Shown here piece after piece: positions 8,626 to 17,375 of a stretch of DNA of 64,000 bases. This DNA is from Lutacidiplasma sp049802875 (lineage in GTDB: Archaea > Thermoplasmatota > Thermoplasmata > Lutacidiplasmatales > UBA184), in the NCBI GenBank assembly GCA_049802875.1, contig JBARNH010000028.1, positions 1 to 64,000 of the forward strand, given 5' to 3'. Made by a program: the position numbers and the translations under genes. The notes beneath the pieces are model-generated. The model saw only the letters and a list, made by a program, of their open reading frames with translations. It did no database searches and had not been told where the DNA came from. The number at the start of each line of letters is the position of its first letter. The first letter of the stretch is position 1.

Positions 8626-9201
8626 ATGGAGAGCGCGTACCCCGACCCGGCTCGAGAGGTGGCGACGCTGGGGGGAGGCTGCTTTTGGTGCACCGAAGCG
8701 GTCTTCACCGAACTACGAGGGGTGGATCGAGTGGACTCGGGGTACGCCGGGGGCACGACGCGGAACCCGACGTACGAGCAGGTCTGTTCGGGCCGGACGG
8801 GTCATGCGGAGGTCGTCCAGGTGACCTTCGACCCTCGTATCCTCTCCTTCCACGACCTGCTGACCGTCTTCTTCACGGTGCATGATCCGACAACCTTGAA
8901 TCGGCAGGGCGCCGACGTCGGCACCCAGTACCGATCGGTCGTTTTCTATCATGACGATCGTCAGCGGGCCACCGCCGAGCAGGTCATCCGGGAAATCCAG
9001 GGCGAGAAGATCTGGGGAAAGAAGATCGTTACCGAGGTCGCTCCGTTCACGGCATTCTACCCCGCAGAGGAATACCACCGCGACTACTTCGCCCGCAATC
9101 CCTCGGGCGGCTACTGTCAGATGGTGATCGCGCCGAAAGTGGCGAAATTCCGTTCGAAGTACGCCGACCGGTTGAAAACCCCGGGTGCGGTGGCCCACTG
9201 A
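8626..9201 (+). CDS. msrA: Peptide methionine-S-sulfoxide reductase
   Basis: 191 residues from ATG 8626; a TATA-like GTTTATG about 37 nt upstream supports this start over a longer in-frame one at 8560. The catalytic motif GGGCFWC (C19, with C22) is intact, as are the GYAGG region and the GADVGTQYRS block of the active site. PSGGYCQ near the end supplies a possible resolving cysteine. It repairs the S-epimer of methionine sulfoxide, complementing msrB. The stop abuts the end of the convergent LysE-type gene. Confidence 0.95.
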   Translation: MESAYPDPAREVATLGGGCFWCTEAVFTELRGVDRVDSGYAGGTTRNPTYEQVCSGRTGHAEVVQVTFDPRILSFHDLLTVFFTVHDPTTLNRQGADVGTQYRSVVFYHDDRQRATAEQVIREIQGEKIWGKKIVTEVAPFTAFYPAEEYHRDYFARNPSGGYCQMVIAPKVAKFRSKYADRLKTPGAVAH

Positions 9202-9783
9202 TCACAGCGCCAGGATGGCGAAGTAGATCGCGAAGACGAACATTATTGCGCTGGACGCGTACAGCACTCCCCGCGCAACACCGGGGCGACGCCGGGTTCC
9301 GAGGTGGAGCGCGTACGGGAAGGCCAAGACCCAGATCGTGACCGCGAGGAACAGCCCCACGAACAGGACGAGGCCCCCCAGGTACGCGAAGGCGATGCCG
9401 GCCGTCAGCCACCAGAAGATCTGGAACGGATTGGAGACCCCGAATGCGACCGCCCGCGAATAGGTCCGTATCCCGCTGACCTCTGCGACCACCCCGTCCG
9501 ACTGCCGTCGGAGCAAGCGGTAACCGAAGACCGCCATCACGACCGCTCCGACGACGTACACCCACCGGAGGACCGAACCCAGGTCGATCTCGGTGCGAAG
9601 CGCGTACGCGACGATCCCGAGGACCAGATCGGCGCTCATTGCGCCGAAGCCCGTGATGATCCCGGCGCGCAGCGAGCCGACGGCTTGGGACGCGATGAGC
9701 GCGTTCATCGGTCCGGGGGGGATCGTCAACGAGAACCCGAGCGCGAGACCGAACAGGAAGGCAACGTCGTAATCCGTACCCAT
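9202..9783 (-). CDS. LysE/RhtB-type amino-acid exporter
   Basis: 193 residues with about six hydrophobic segments. The signature near the N-terminus, FSLTIPPGPMN, corresponds to the G-P-G-P motif of LysE-family translocators, and the mid-protein GVSNPFQIFWWL matches the family NP...FW element. Family members export basic or neutral amino acids and derivatives. The substrate cannot be told from sequence. It ends immediately at the stop of msrA (convergent). Confidence 0.85.
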   Translation of the reverse strand: MGTDYDVAFLFGLALGFSLTIPPGPMNALIASQAVGSLRAGIITGFGAMSADLVLGIVAYALRTEIDLGSVLRWVYVVGAVVMAVFGYRLLRRQSDGVVAEVSGIRTYSRAVAFGVSNPFQIFWWLTAGIAFAYLGGLVLFVGLFLAVTIWVLAFPYALHLGTRRRPGVARGVLYASSAIMFVFAIYFAILAL

Positions 9784-9937
9784 CCCTCCGCAGGGGGTGA
9801 ATTCCCCCGCTTAGATTCTTGTTGCCGCCCGATGCGCGATGGGACGAGGAGTGCGAGGCACCGCGTCGAGCTCGGATTCACGGTGGAATCCGATCTCCTG
9901 TCGGAACCTTGAATTGCCGGGAGGCGTAGCCGCGCCA

Positions 9938-10357
9938 ATGGCCGCGCAAAGTTGTCCGAAGTGTGGCAAGGCCCTGACTCCGAACTCTGCATTTTGCACT
10001 CAGTGCGGCACGAGGGTTGTGTCCGCACCTGCGGCCGCCCCCGCGTCCGCTCCCCCGACCGCCAACCCTCTCCCCTCGCCTCCCTCCCCACCGTCGCCGC
10101 CCTCTCCTCAGCTCCCTCCGACCAATCCTCCGGTCCCCTCGGTCCAACCCAATCCGGGTGTCCGCGCCCGAGGCTGCGTGAACTGCAAGACTCAGATGAC
10201 CGGAATGGGGCAGGTCTCCTTCCGGACCGGAGGCTGGACGGGGGGGGCCGGCGTGCTCGTCGGCAGCTGGAACGCAGCCGCAGAGAACTTGCGATCGTTC
10301 AGTCTCTACTATTGCCCCCAGTGCGGGAAGTTCGACCTGTACTACCCCGGGACGTGA
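9938..10357 (+). CDS. Zinc-ribbon protein with proline-rich linker
   Basis: About 139 residues from ATG 9938. An N-terminal zinc ribbon (C6/C9, C20/C23) is joined by a Pro/Ser/Ala linker of about 50 residues to a second domain with a CVNC pair and a CPQCG pair separated by about 45 residues, including a Gly-rich segment. The protein ends in an aromatic segment (KFDLYYPGT). The layout suggests two metal-binding modules on a flexible tether. No membrane segment was seen and no function is known to me. Confidence 0.7.
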   Translation: MAAQSCPKCGKALTPNSAFCTQCGTRVVSAPAAAPASAPPTANPLPSPPSPPSPPSPQLPPTNPPVPSVQPNPGVRARGCVNCKTQMTGMGQVSFRTGGWTGGAGVLVGSWNAAAENLRSFSLYYCPQCGKFDLYYPGT

Positions 10358-10476
10358 ACTCGGGCACGGGCGCTCTCTCGTCGCCCCGCCGATGCCCAGG
10401 GTTACGGCGGAGCCTAAGAGGGCCGGGCGAATGTACGGGCACGTCCGAACGTACGACCAACTTCCGGGACCGCCCC

Positions 10477-10902
10477 GTGATCGTCGTGGATGGCCGGCTC
10501 GTCTCTCCCTCGGCGTATCGCCCCTCGTCGATCGTCGACCTCGAAGACACGGTCGCCTGGTGGAGTTCCCTTGCGATCCTGGGCGCGTTGCTGTTCGTCG
10601 CCGGATTGCTGGTCGGTGCCGGGGAAGGGGAGACCGTCACCCTGGTCGGCGTGGCCCTCTTTTTTGGTACCGCAGTCCTCGCCGGCGCTGAGCGGACCGA
10701 ACCAGCGACCGCACTGGGCGTGGCGGGGTTGGTATGGACCGCCTCAGGAATCTCGCTGGTCCTGGGCACTGACCCGTCCTTATTCGGATCGCTCGTCGGT
10801 CTCGCCGCGGCCGGCGGGATCGTGGCGGTCACCGGTGCTCTCGGGGCGGTCCGCGCTCGCGCCCGCGGTGCCACGGCGGCTCGGCTGACTGCCAAGCCTT
10901 GA
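10477..10902 (+). CDS. Small four-helix membrane protein, hypothetical
   Basis: About 141 residues from GTG 10477. The N-terminal 30 residues are soluble (VIVVDGRLVSPSAY), followed by four hydrophobic segments at roughly residues 33-52, 55-72, 76-95 and 98-120, then a short basic tail. No family motif was recognised. It follows the zinc-ribbon gene on the same strand by about 120 nt. A TATA-like CCTAAGA near 10411 may drive it. Confidence 0.6.
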   Translation: MIVVDGRLVSPSAYRPSSIVDLEDTVAWWSSLAILGALLFVAGLLVGAGEGETVTLVGVALFFGTAVLAGAERTEPATALGVAGLVWTASGISLVLGTDPSLFGSLVGLAAAGGIVAVTGALGAVRARARGATAARLTAKP

Positions 10903-11039
10903 GCGGCACAAACGGCGGGGAGGCCCGACCCCTCGGGTGCCGTGGTCGGGAAGTTGTTTAGACCTCCGACCCCTGAGGTCGTCCGGGGAGGCGCGGAACG
11001 ACGGGGGAGTCGACCAGGCCCGCCGGACGGGTCTACCAG

Positions 11040-11504
11040 TTGAACCGAAAGTCGCTCACTCCCGGGGAGCGGGGACTCCCGAAAGTACCCGTTCCGGAAG
11101 CACGGGTCGTGACCGCCGGCTTCGAAGGAGACTTCAACGTCTATCGGCACGAAGTGGCGGGGGACGACCCCGGGATGGCGGTCCTCATCGTCCCGTTAGA
11201 GACCCTCCAGGAACTCAATCGAGAGGGATGGCCCGTTCGCCCCGGGGACCTCGGGGAGAACGTCACCTCGGTCGGAGTGGGGTACGACCAGTTCGCTCCG
11301 GGCGGTCGATTCCGAATTGGGGAGGTGCTGCTCGAGGTGACGAAAGCCTGCACGCCGTGCGACAACCTGTTCGGTCTCCCGTACATCGGGCCAGAGCGGG
11401 GGCCGGAGTTCCTCCGGGTCATGCTCGGCCGGCGAGGCTGGTACGCGAAGGTGCTCGAAGAGGGCCGAATCCACAAAGACGATCCGATCGCGGCCGCCCC
11501 GTAG
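11040..11504 (+). CDS. MOSC domain protein
   Basis: 154 residues from TTG 11040; the N-terminal GLPKVPV motif is where MOSC proteins begin, which supports this start. The conserved MOSC cysteine lies in KACTPCDNL, preceded by PGDLGENVT, and the tail GRRGWYAKVLEEG matches the family's G-R-x-G-x-Y-A block. MOSC proteins handle sulfur bound to the molybdenum cofactor or to a cysteine persulfide, or reduce N-hydroxylated compounds. A stand-alone YiiM-like role is likely. No molybdoenzyme gene is in the window. Confidence 0.88.
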   Translation: MNRKSLTPGERGLPKVPVPEARVVTAGFEGDFNVYRHEVAGDDPGMAVLIVPLETLQELNREGWPVRPGDLGENVTSVGVGYDQFAPGGRFRIGEVLLEVTKACTPCDNLFGLPYIGPERGPEFLRVMLGRRGWYAKVLEEGRIHKDDPIAAAP

Positions 11505-11570
11505 CGTCGCCGCGGACTCCAACGTCCCCGCGCGTTCACCACTTTCGAGTAGCGTACCGTGAACTGCGGA

Positions 11571-12851
11571 TCAGCCTCGACTCGCCGCCCCGGCGACCGC
11601 CGGGGTCGACGCCGTCAGCTCGCGTCGGGCGAACGTCATGAGAAAATGATCTCCCAATTCACGGAGCGGCCATCGCGAAGCGATCGACCGGTCCCACGCG
11701 GCCAGCCGATCGAAATGTCGAGAGAACTTCTCCGCATAGCCGACGAGGTCCGAAGGGGGAAGTATCACGGGGATCGCTTCGACCCGCTCCGATTCGAACC
11801 AGGGGCGGAAGAGTCGCCGAAAATCCGAGCTCGAGTGCGCGAAGATGTCGACGCAGAAACGAGAGGACCCCACCGGTACGGGACGGTGGGTCCGGCCGAA
11901 CGCACGTCCGGGTTGACCCGAGAGGGCATAGCCGACCGTCTCGAAAAGGCACCATCGATTATAGACCCCGGCGACGAACCGACCGTCCGGTCGAAAGAGA
12001 GAGTGGAGTGCCGGGGGGATGGGTGAGAGATCCTCCTCACAGTTGAGGGCGCCGTAGGTCGAGTACCCTCCATCGAACTCGGCCTCCCCGACCTCGCGGA
12101 GGAGGGTCCCGAGGTCCGAAGCTCGTAGCCGCCGAGTTCGGAGCCGCTCGATCGAGCCTTCGGCCCGGGCCTTCGACCGCACGGTCTCGAGCATCCGGGA
12201 GGAGATATCGACGCACAAGAGCTCGTGGCCGTCCGCCAGCAGCGGGAGCGTCTCCATTCCCGAGCCGCATCCGATTTCGAGCAGCGAACGCGACGAACGG
12301 AACGTCCGGCGCAGTTGAGCGAGCGAACGGTTCCGGAGCAAGAGGTTGATCCGGTTTCCGGTGATGTGGTGGTCGTAATCGTCCGCGACGTTATCGAACT
12401 CGGCGGTCAACCAGTCGTAGTACGGCGAGGTCTCGAACCCCATCGACGTAGGTCCGCCACGGGTCTCGAGTCGAAGAATCCGCGCCGGGTGGTCGTACCA
12501 CCGTTCGAAGCGTCGATCCCCGTATTTTGCTCGGAAGAGGCCGAGGACCCGCCGCTTCTCCGCCGGGTCGGTGATGAGCGAGATCGGTCCCTCGGTCGTT
12601 CCGCCGGGAAAGCGGATGTGAGCGGTTCCGGCCCGCATCGTCGTCACGGGCCAACGCGCGGAGCGCTCCCGCCCGACCAGAAACACGGCGGACCCTTCGG
12701 CGACAAATCCGAGCGCCACCGGACCAGCCGGCGTGAGCAACTCGAGGTTGACCGCGTCGCGCGGAAGTTCGGGGCCCCCCGCCGTTCGAGGGGGCGCCTC
12801 CGGGCGGTCCGCCCCGCTGAAGGGGGGCAACGTCGGAGCGACCTCGGTCAT
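11571..12851 (-). CDS. PNPOx-like domain fused to SAM methyltransferase
   Basis: 426 residues in two domains. Residues 30-130 resemble the split beta-barrel of deazaflavin/FMN-dependent nitroreductase or PNPOx-like proteins (alternating strands, with GRERSARWPVTTMR and an AKYGDRRFERWY helix). Residues 145-420 form a class I methyltransferase with motif I LLEIGCGSG at about 190-198, motif II CVDISS and a downstream YSTYGALNCEE segment. It lies 13 nt downstream of the glycosyltransferase fusion gene on the same strand, so the two are almost certainly one operon. A pathway modifying a lipid, glycan or small molecule is inferred, not shown. Confidence 0.8.
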   Translation of the reverse strand: MTEVAPTLPPFSGADRPEAPPRTAGGPELPRDAVNLELLTPAGPVALGFVAEGSAVFLVGRERSARWPVTTMRAGTAHIRFPGGTTEGPISLITDPAEKRRVLGLFRAKYGDRRFERWYDHPARILRLETRGGPTSMGFETSPYYDWLTAEFDNVADDYDHHITGNRINLLLRNRSLAQLRRTFRSSRSLLEIGCGSGMETLPLLADGHELLCVDISSRMLETVRSKARAEGSIERLRTRRLRASDLGTLLREVGEAEFDGGYSTYGALNCEEDLSPIPPALHSLFRPDGRFVAGVYNRWCLFETVGYALSGQPGRAFGRTHRPVPVGSSRFCVDIFAHSSSDFRRLFRPWFESERVEAIPVILPPSDLVGYAEKFSRHFDRLAAWDRSIASRWPLRELGDHFLMTFARRELTASTPAVAGAASRG

Positions 12852-12864
12852 CTCGGCGCTTCCC

Positions 12865-14919
12865 TCACCTTGCCGTGGGGAATCTAGACGGACCCCCCAT
12901 CGAAGGTTCCTCCCGCGCCGCGATCGTCGCGGGGGCGAGGTCGGCGCGGAGCCGGTCGAATCGTTCGGAGACGAACGCGAGCCGACGGGGTGCGGTCACC
13001 GTCCGAAACCGAGCGTCGAGTTCCCTTCGGGAACGAAGGAGCGCATTCCGCCGGAGTCCCGCGAGTTGGAGATACGCTGCGAGTGGGGGAAAGAGGGCCG
13101 CGTTGACCAGACGAACGACCCAGGGGGCCGGCGGTTCGCCTCGGGGCGGGACCCCGGAGGTTCGTTGGGCGTAGAGTCGGGGGATCTCGGTGCCCAACCA
13201 CGGCGCGGTCGCGAGCAGGTCCTGATAGTAGTTCTCCCCGCGGAATATCCGGGCCGTCAACGCCTCGCGGGCGAACAAGAACCCCCGGGCGGAGGCGAAT
13301 TCGGTCTCGGCCTGTCGGTCCTCGAGGACGTAGTTGAAGCACGGGGGCGGTCGCGCCGTCCCGGCCATCGGACGGAAGCCGAGCCGGACAGCTACGTAGG
13401 TGTACGCGAGGAAGACCCAGAGCGAGCCGGTGCGAGTGACCACGAAGAGGTCGAGGTCGTCTCCAGCTTCGGGAACACCGTACGCGGTCGAACCCGTGAT
13501 CCCGACACACCGGACCCACGGAAGCACCGGACGAAGGTGGTGGTCGACGAGGTGCTCGGCCGCTTGCCGGTATTCGGTCGCACGGGACTCGCGTTCGCTC
13601 AGCCGAGCGGGGAGGTCGTTCGCCGGGAAGACGCGGTCGCCATCGACGCGCGCGAGCGTGGGCCGGGCATCGAGCCACCGCCGAAGGTCGTGAACGTCAG
13701 ACGGACCTTCCGCCGGTAGGAGTGAACCCAGCTCCTCGAGCGGAATACCGGTGCGGAACCTGCGAGCGACCCGGAGCAATGACTCCACGCGAAGGTCAAG
13801 GAACGAGGTCGAGGCCGCTACGTGGGGGACTGCCTCGCCCCCCCGGGGGAGGAGGGCGATCCCGGAGTCGCCAACTGACCGATCGATCGGGGTCGCGGGG
13901 GTTCCGGAGGTGATCCGCTCCCAACGAACGTGGTCCCGTCGGGGAGGGATCCGGTCCCACTCGGCGAGGGCGGTGGCAGCGACCTCTCCGAGCACGAGGT
14001 AGGCGAGGTCACGGAGACGGAAGTGCCCTTGGGCGAACGCGCGCCGGACGAGCCCGAGAGCCGCCCGCGGGTGCGCGAGCGAGTAGCGGGACAATTCGCT
14101 GGGCACGACGCCGAGAAGCCGCGCTACCTGCCGGTGGCCCACCCGGATACGACGCCGCTGAACGAGGTGATCACGAAAGGAAGTTGGCGGGTCGGTCTCC
14201 ACCACCGCCCGGGGGGAGTACAATCGGTCTCCGTGATGACGAGCCAGCCAGGCCCCAAAGAACGATCCGTCGTTGATGATCACTTCGGGTAACGAGAGAT
14301 CCCGGGGGACGCTGAGCAACAACAGTTCGTCCGAGAGATGAGTTCCCCCGCCATCGGCCAGGATCTCCCGGTGGAACTCGGCGTGGAGATCCCAGAGTAG
14401 TCGGAGCATGCCACCGACGGGGTCAGGACCCTCCGAGGACGGCGAGGGACGACCCATGACGCCGAACGGCGGGGAGTGGCCCTCGGCGGTTCGCAACAGT
14501 TCGGTAATGGCTCCCGGAGCGGCCCGGGCGTCCGAGTTCAACAGCACGAGCGCGTCCCCCGTTGCCCGACGGAGGATCTCACCGATGGCGCGCGCCTTGC
14601 CCCCTCGGTCGGGCTCGACGATCAGGCGCACGCGCGGATCGCGCGCGACTACGCCCTGGACGATTTCCGTGGTTCGGTCGGTGCAACCGCTCGCCACGAC
14701 CCAGACGGTCCCCCAGCGCCAGGGCCGGGGGAGCGTCTGTCCCAACAGGGAGTCCAAGGCGGCCTCGATGTGGCGCTCCTCGTTGTAGGCGACTACCCCC
14801 CCGATGAGCAGCCGATCCACTGGAGGGGAGGGTGGCGCCGGTATCCCTCCAGGACGGCCGACAGCCCTCTTCCCGGGAGGTCCCATGGCCGGCGCACGGA
14901 AACTCAGCGTTAAACCCAT
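12865..14919 (-). CDS. GT2 glycosyltransferase fused to winged-helix/nucleotidyltransferase
   Basis: 684 residues. Residues 35-300 are a family 2 glycosyltransferase: VVAYNEERHIEAALDSLL, WVVASGCTDRT, GGKARAI, and LNSDA as the DxD-like site at about 128-131. Residues 375-445 look like a small winged helix. Residues 455-660 are a polymerase-beta-type nucleotidyltransferase with GITGSTAYG (G476, S477) and the metal pair D488/D490 in DDLDLFVV. Two hydrophobic stretches near 500-515 and 600-615 may associate with membrane. All active-site residues look intact. It heads an operon with the PNPOx-methyltransferase gene. The joining of a sugar transferase to a nucleotidyltransferase in this order is unusual. 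Confidence 0.82.
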   Translation of the reverse strand: MGLTLSFRAPAMGPPGKRAVGRPGGIPAPPSPPVDRLLIGGVVAYNEERHIEAALDSLLGQTLPRPWRWGTVWVVASGCTDRTTEIVQGVVARDPRVRLIVEPDRGGKARAIGEILRRATGDALVLLNSDARAAPGAITELLRTAEGHSPPFGVMGRPSPSSEGPDPVGGMLRLLWDLHAEFHREILADGGGTHLSDELLLLSVPRDLSLPEVIINDGSFFGAWLARHHGDRLYSPRAVVETDPPTSFRDHLVQRRRIRVGHRQVARLLGVVPSELSRYSLAHPRAALGLVRRAFAQGHFRLRDLAYLVLGEVAATALAEWDRIPPRRDHVRWERITSGTPATPIDRSVGDSGIALLPRGGEAVPHVAASTSFLDLRVESLLRVARRFRTGIPLEELGSLLPAEGPSDVHDLRRWLDARPTLARVDGDRVFPANDLPARLSERESRATEYRQAAEHLVDHHLRPVLPWVRCVGITGSTAYGVPEAGDDLDLFVVTRTGSLWVFLAYTYVAVRLGFRPMAGTARPPPCFNYVLEDRQAETEFASARGFLFAREALTARIFRGENYYQDLLATAPWLGTEIPRLYAQRTSGVPPRGEPPAPWVVRLVNAALFPPLAAYLQLAGLRRNALLRSRRELDARFRTVTAPRRLAFVSERFDRLRADLAPATIAAREEPSMGGPSRFPTAR

Positions 14920-15014
14920 GGTTTGATTCTCATCGAAAGTCGAGGCTCGCTCCGCCGCTCCTCGCCACGTCGCTCGCGTTACATACCGGACCGCGCTCGC
15001 GGCGACGAGACCCC

Positions 15015-15380
15015 ATGCCCTCCCGGAAACACGTGGCCAGGAGCACGGCGCCGGAAGGGGATTTGGGCCGTGTAAGCGAGGCGGTTCACGAGGTCGTCCG
15101 TGCGATCGGCCCCGACCTGACGATTGTGAAGAAGTGGGGAATGCCGTGGTACACCGGCCGGGACCTGGTCGTTCTCGTGGGGACGTTCCAGCGACATGTC
15201 GCCGTCGAATTTTGGCGGGGAACCAGCCTGCGGGACCCGCATCACCTCCTCGAGGGGACCGGTAAGAACATGCGTCACGTCAAGCTTCGCTCGGTCGCGG
15301 CGGCCACCGCCCCGGCGTTGATCGCCCTCTTCCGCGAGGCGATCCGGCTCGACCTTGCCGAGGAGCCGCGGCCACGGTAG
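15015..15380 (+). CDS. DUF1801 family protein
   Basis: About 121 residues from ATG 15015. The segments TIVKKWGMPWYTG and VVLVGTFQRHVAVEFWRG, followed by GTGKNMRHVKLRS, match the DUF1801 (YdhG-like) fold, a small alpha/beta domain of unknown biochemistry related to frataxin-like folds. Complete in length. It precedes the GNAT gene on the same strand by 65 nt and may share its transcript. Confidence 0.8.
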   Translation: MPSRKHVARSTAPEGDLGRVSEAVHEVVRAIGPDLTIVKKWGMPWYTGRDLVVLVGTFQRHVAVEFWRGTSLRDPHHLLEGTGKNMRHVKLRSVAAATAPALIALFREAIRLDLAEEPRPR

Positions 15381-15445
15381 GACCCCCGCTCGGATCGGGT
15401 GCGCCGCCCCCTCCCGACCCGCTGTCGAGTGAACTCCTCGACGCA

Positions 15446-16309
15446 ATGAACCGCCATCTCCTGGAACTTCATTGGCTCAACAACGAGCTGGGTCCGGGCG
15501 CGCGAAGGCGTGATTGGCCGGATGCGACCGCGATCGGGAGCGCCATCCCGAACGAGACACTGAACATCCTGTTTGTCACCGCGACGCCCCGGAACCCGGA
15601 TCAGTTGATCCGGAATGCTCGCGAGTTCTTTGGACCCCATTCGGTGTGGAGGGTAACGGCGCCGGAACGGCTGGCCGGCTCCGTGGGACCGGTGGCCTTG
15701 GACCTGGGAATGCAGCCGGCCGCTCCGGTTCCCCGCATGGTACTGCGACCGATCCCTGAACCCTCCCCGGTCCCGGCGGGCCTTGAGATTCGACCGGTCA
15801 CTTCCGAGGCCGGGCTGCGGGATTTCCGGCTCGCGGGGGGTCGGGGCTTCCAGATTCCGCGGTGGATCCTCCGGATCGCGATTCCCGAGCTCCCCAGCTC
15901 GCTCGACGCTCACGGGGTTCGACTCGGCTTCTGGGTGGGGTATTGCCAGGGCTCGCCCGTCGCCACCTCCGCCCTGCTCACTCGTGACGGGATCGGCGGG
16001 GTCTACTTCGTCGGGACCGTACCCGAGGCTCGACGACGAGGTTACGGAACCGCGCTGACTTGGGCGGCGATTGAGGCGGCGCGGCGGGAGGGGGCGACGG
16101 TCTGCTATCTCCAGGCGAGCCTCATGGGCCGGGGTGTCTACGAACGCATGGGATTCCGTCGCGTGGACGATTACCACGACTGGGTGACGGCCTCGTCCGG
16201 CCCTGCGCAGTTCCGGGCGCTCGGGAAACTGCTCGGGCTTGCCCTTCGGCCGCGGAATCGCCGGCCCGCGCCCACCGCGTCGGTTTCCGAGCCGCCGCCG
16301 AAGGACTGA
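15446..16309 (+). CDS. GNAT acetyltransferase with long N-terminal domain
   Basis: 287 residues. The catalytic GNAT fold occupies about residues 110-250: the acetyl-CoA loop is VPEARRRGYGTAL (R/Q-x-x-G-x-G/A), preceded by the strand GGVYFVGTV and followed by CYLQASLMGRGVYERMGFRRV. Residues 1-105 form a second domain that could be a degenerate GNAT repeat. The substrate is unknown. The C-terminal 30 residues are Arg/Pro-rich and probably disordered. It converges with the VOC gene, leaving only 3 nt between stops. Confidence 0.85.
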   Translation: MNRHLLELHWLNNELGPGARRRDWPDATAIGSAIPNETLNILFVTATPRNPDQLIRNAREFFGPHSVWRVTAPERLAGSVGPVALDLGMQPAAPVPRMVLRPIPEPSPVPAGLEIRPVTSEAGLRDFRLAGGRGFQIPRWILRIAIPELPSSLDAHGVRLGFWVGYCQGSPVATSALLTRDGIGGVYFVGTVPEARRRGYGTALTWAAIEAARREGATVCYLQASLMGRGVYERMGFRRVDDYHDWVTASSGPAQFRALGKLLGLALRPRNRRPAPTASVSEPPPKD

Positions 16310-16312
16310 GCC

Positions 16313-16702
16313 TCACCCCGGACTCGGCTGGAACAGGCCGAGGACGTTCCCCTCGGTGTCCTGGAAATAGGCCGCGTAGCCCGAACTCCCATCGCCGATC
16401 GGCGCCTTCGGCTCCACCAGCGTGCCGCCGTTCCGTTCGATGATCTTCGCGACGCGGTCGATATCGTCCACGAGGATCGTGACGGTGGGAGCGCGGACGG
16501 GGGTCTGGCGACAGAGGAGCCCTCCGTTGATCGCTCCCGGACGTTCTGGCTGCCCGTCGTCCCGGGCTGCGGTGGTCCCCACCAACGTGTAGTCGGCCCC
16601 GGGCATCGGCGTCATCTTCCACCCGAAGGTCTTGGCGTAGAACTTTCGGGCACGTTCCGTGTCGTCGCTTGGGATCTCAAAGTGGACCACTTCACCGCTC
16701 AT
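16313..16702 (-). CDS. VOC family (glyoxalase-like) protein
   Basis: About 129 residues from ATG 16702. Both halves of the vicinal-oxygen-chelate fold are seen: VVHFEIPSDDTERARKFYAKTFGWK at the N-terminus and TILVDDIDRVAKIIERNGG then FQDTEGNVLGLFQ at the C-terminus. The metal ligands would be H6, E9-like and the final E in DTEGN. Proteins like this are dioxygenases, lyases or resistance proteins. The specific reaction is unknown. A second, broken VOC gene lies at 52160. Confidence 0.85.
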   Translation of the reverse strand: MSGEVVHFEIPSDDTERARKFYAKTFGWKMTPMPGADYTLVGTTAARDDGQPERPGAINGGLLCRQTPVRAPTVTILVDDIDRVAKIIERNGGTLVEPKAPIGDGSSGYAAYFQDTEGNVLGLFQPSPG

Positions 16703-16845
16703 AGGGTTCCCCCCGCTCGAGGGGGGCGCTCCCCGCATAAACCGGCGCGGAGAGGTTCTGAAACGGTTCGCCCGAAGGGTTAACCCGGGGATAGAACGAA
16801 ACCTCCTTGAGGCAGCGATTCGCTCCGGGAGATAGGAAGGGGATA

Positions 16846-17262
16846 ATGCCGACCAAAGCACCGACGTGGGAAGACGCCGACCTCCTCCTGAGGTTCGACG
16901 AGCTCGCGTCCCGCGACGAAACCCGAAAGGCGATCGATTGGTTCCGTTCGACCCACCTCGGCTCGGACGCCCCGAACATGCACCCGATCCTTCGCGACGC
17001 GCCCGAGTTCGTCTACGTCACTCGGTTCGTCGAGCTCTTCGAGACGATGGGAACTCTCGTGAAGTTCCACGTCCTGAACGAAGAGATCGTCCACGAACGG
17101 TGGATGGTGCGCTCCGTTTGGCAGTTCCTCAAACCGACGATCGAACGAGAACGTCGCACGATCGGCTCGCCGACCCTCGCCGAAAACTTCGAGTGGCTGG
17201 CCGTGCGCAACCAAGCTTGGTCTGAGCGTCGCGGGACGAAGTCGCGCGGACCGAGCGCCTGA
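16846..17262 (+). CDS. DUF4760-like protein
   Basis: About 138 residues from ATG 16846. The helical core RFVELFETMGTLVKF...LNEEIVHERWMVRSVWQFL resembles the DUF4760 family, in which a four-helix domain has the pattern FFE-x-x-G-x-L followed by L-x-x-E-x-x-W. Unlike the paralogue at 34703 this copy has no N-terminal membrane segment, so it would be soluble. Function unknown. The two copies share the same central motif but differ in overall length. Confidence 0.65.
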   Translation: MPTKAPTWEDADLLLRFDELASRDETRKAIDWFRSTHLGSDAPNMHPILRDAPEFVYVTRFVELFETMGTLVKFHVLNEEIVHERWMVRSVWQFLKPTIERERRTIGSPTLAENFEWLAVRNQAWSERRGTKSRGPSA

Positions 17263-17375
17263 CCAACTCCGCAGCAACTTGGCGCGCCGCGCAGGGCTGT
17301 CTCGAAGCGGCCCCACCGTGCGCCCGGATCCCCGCCTAGGGTGGGACAACCTGTCCAGCGTACCGATCGCGCGAC

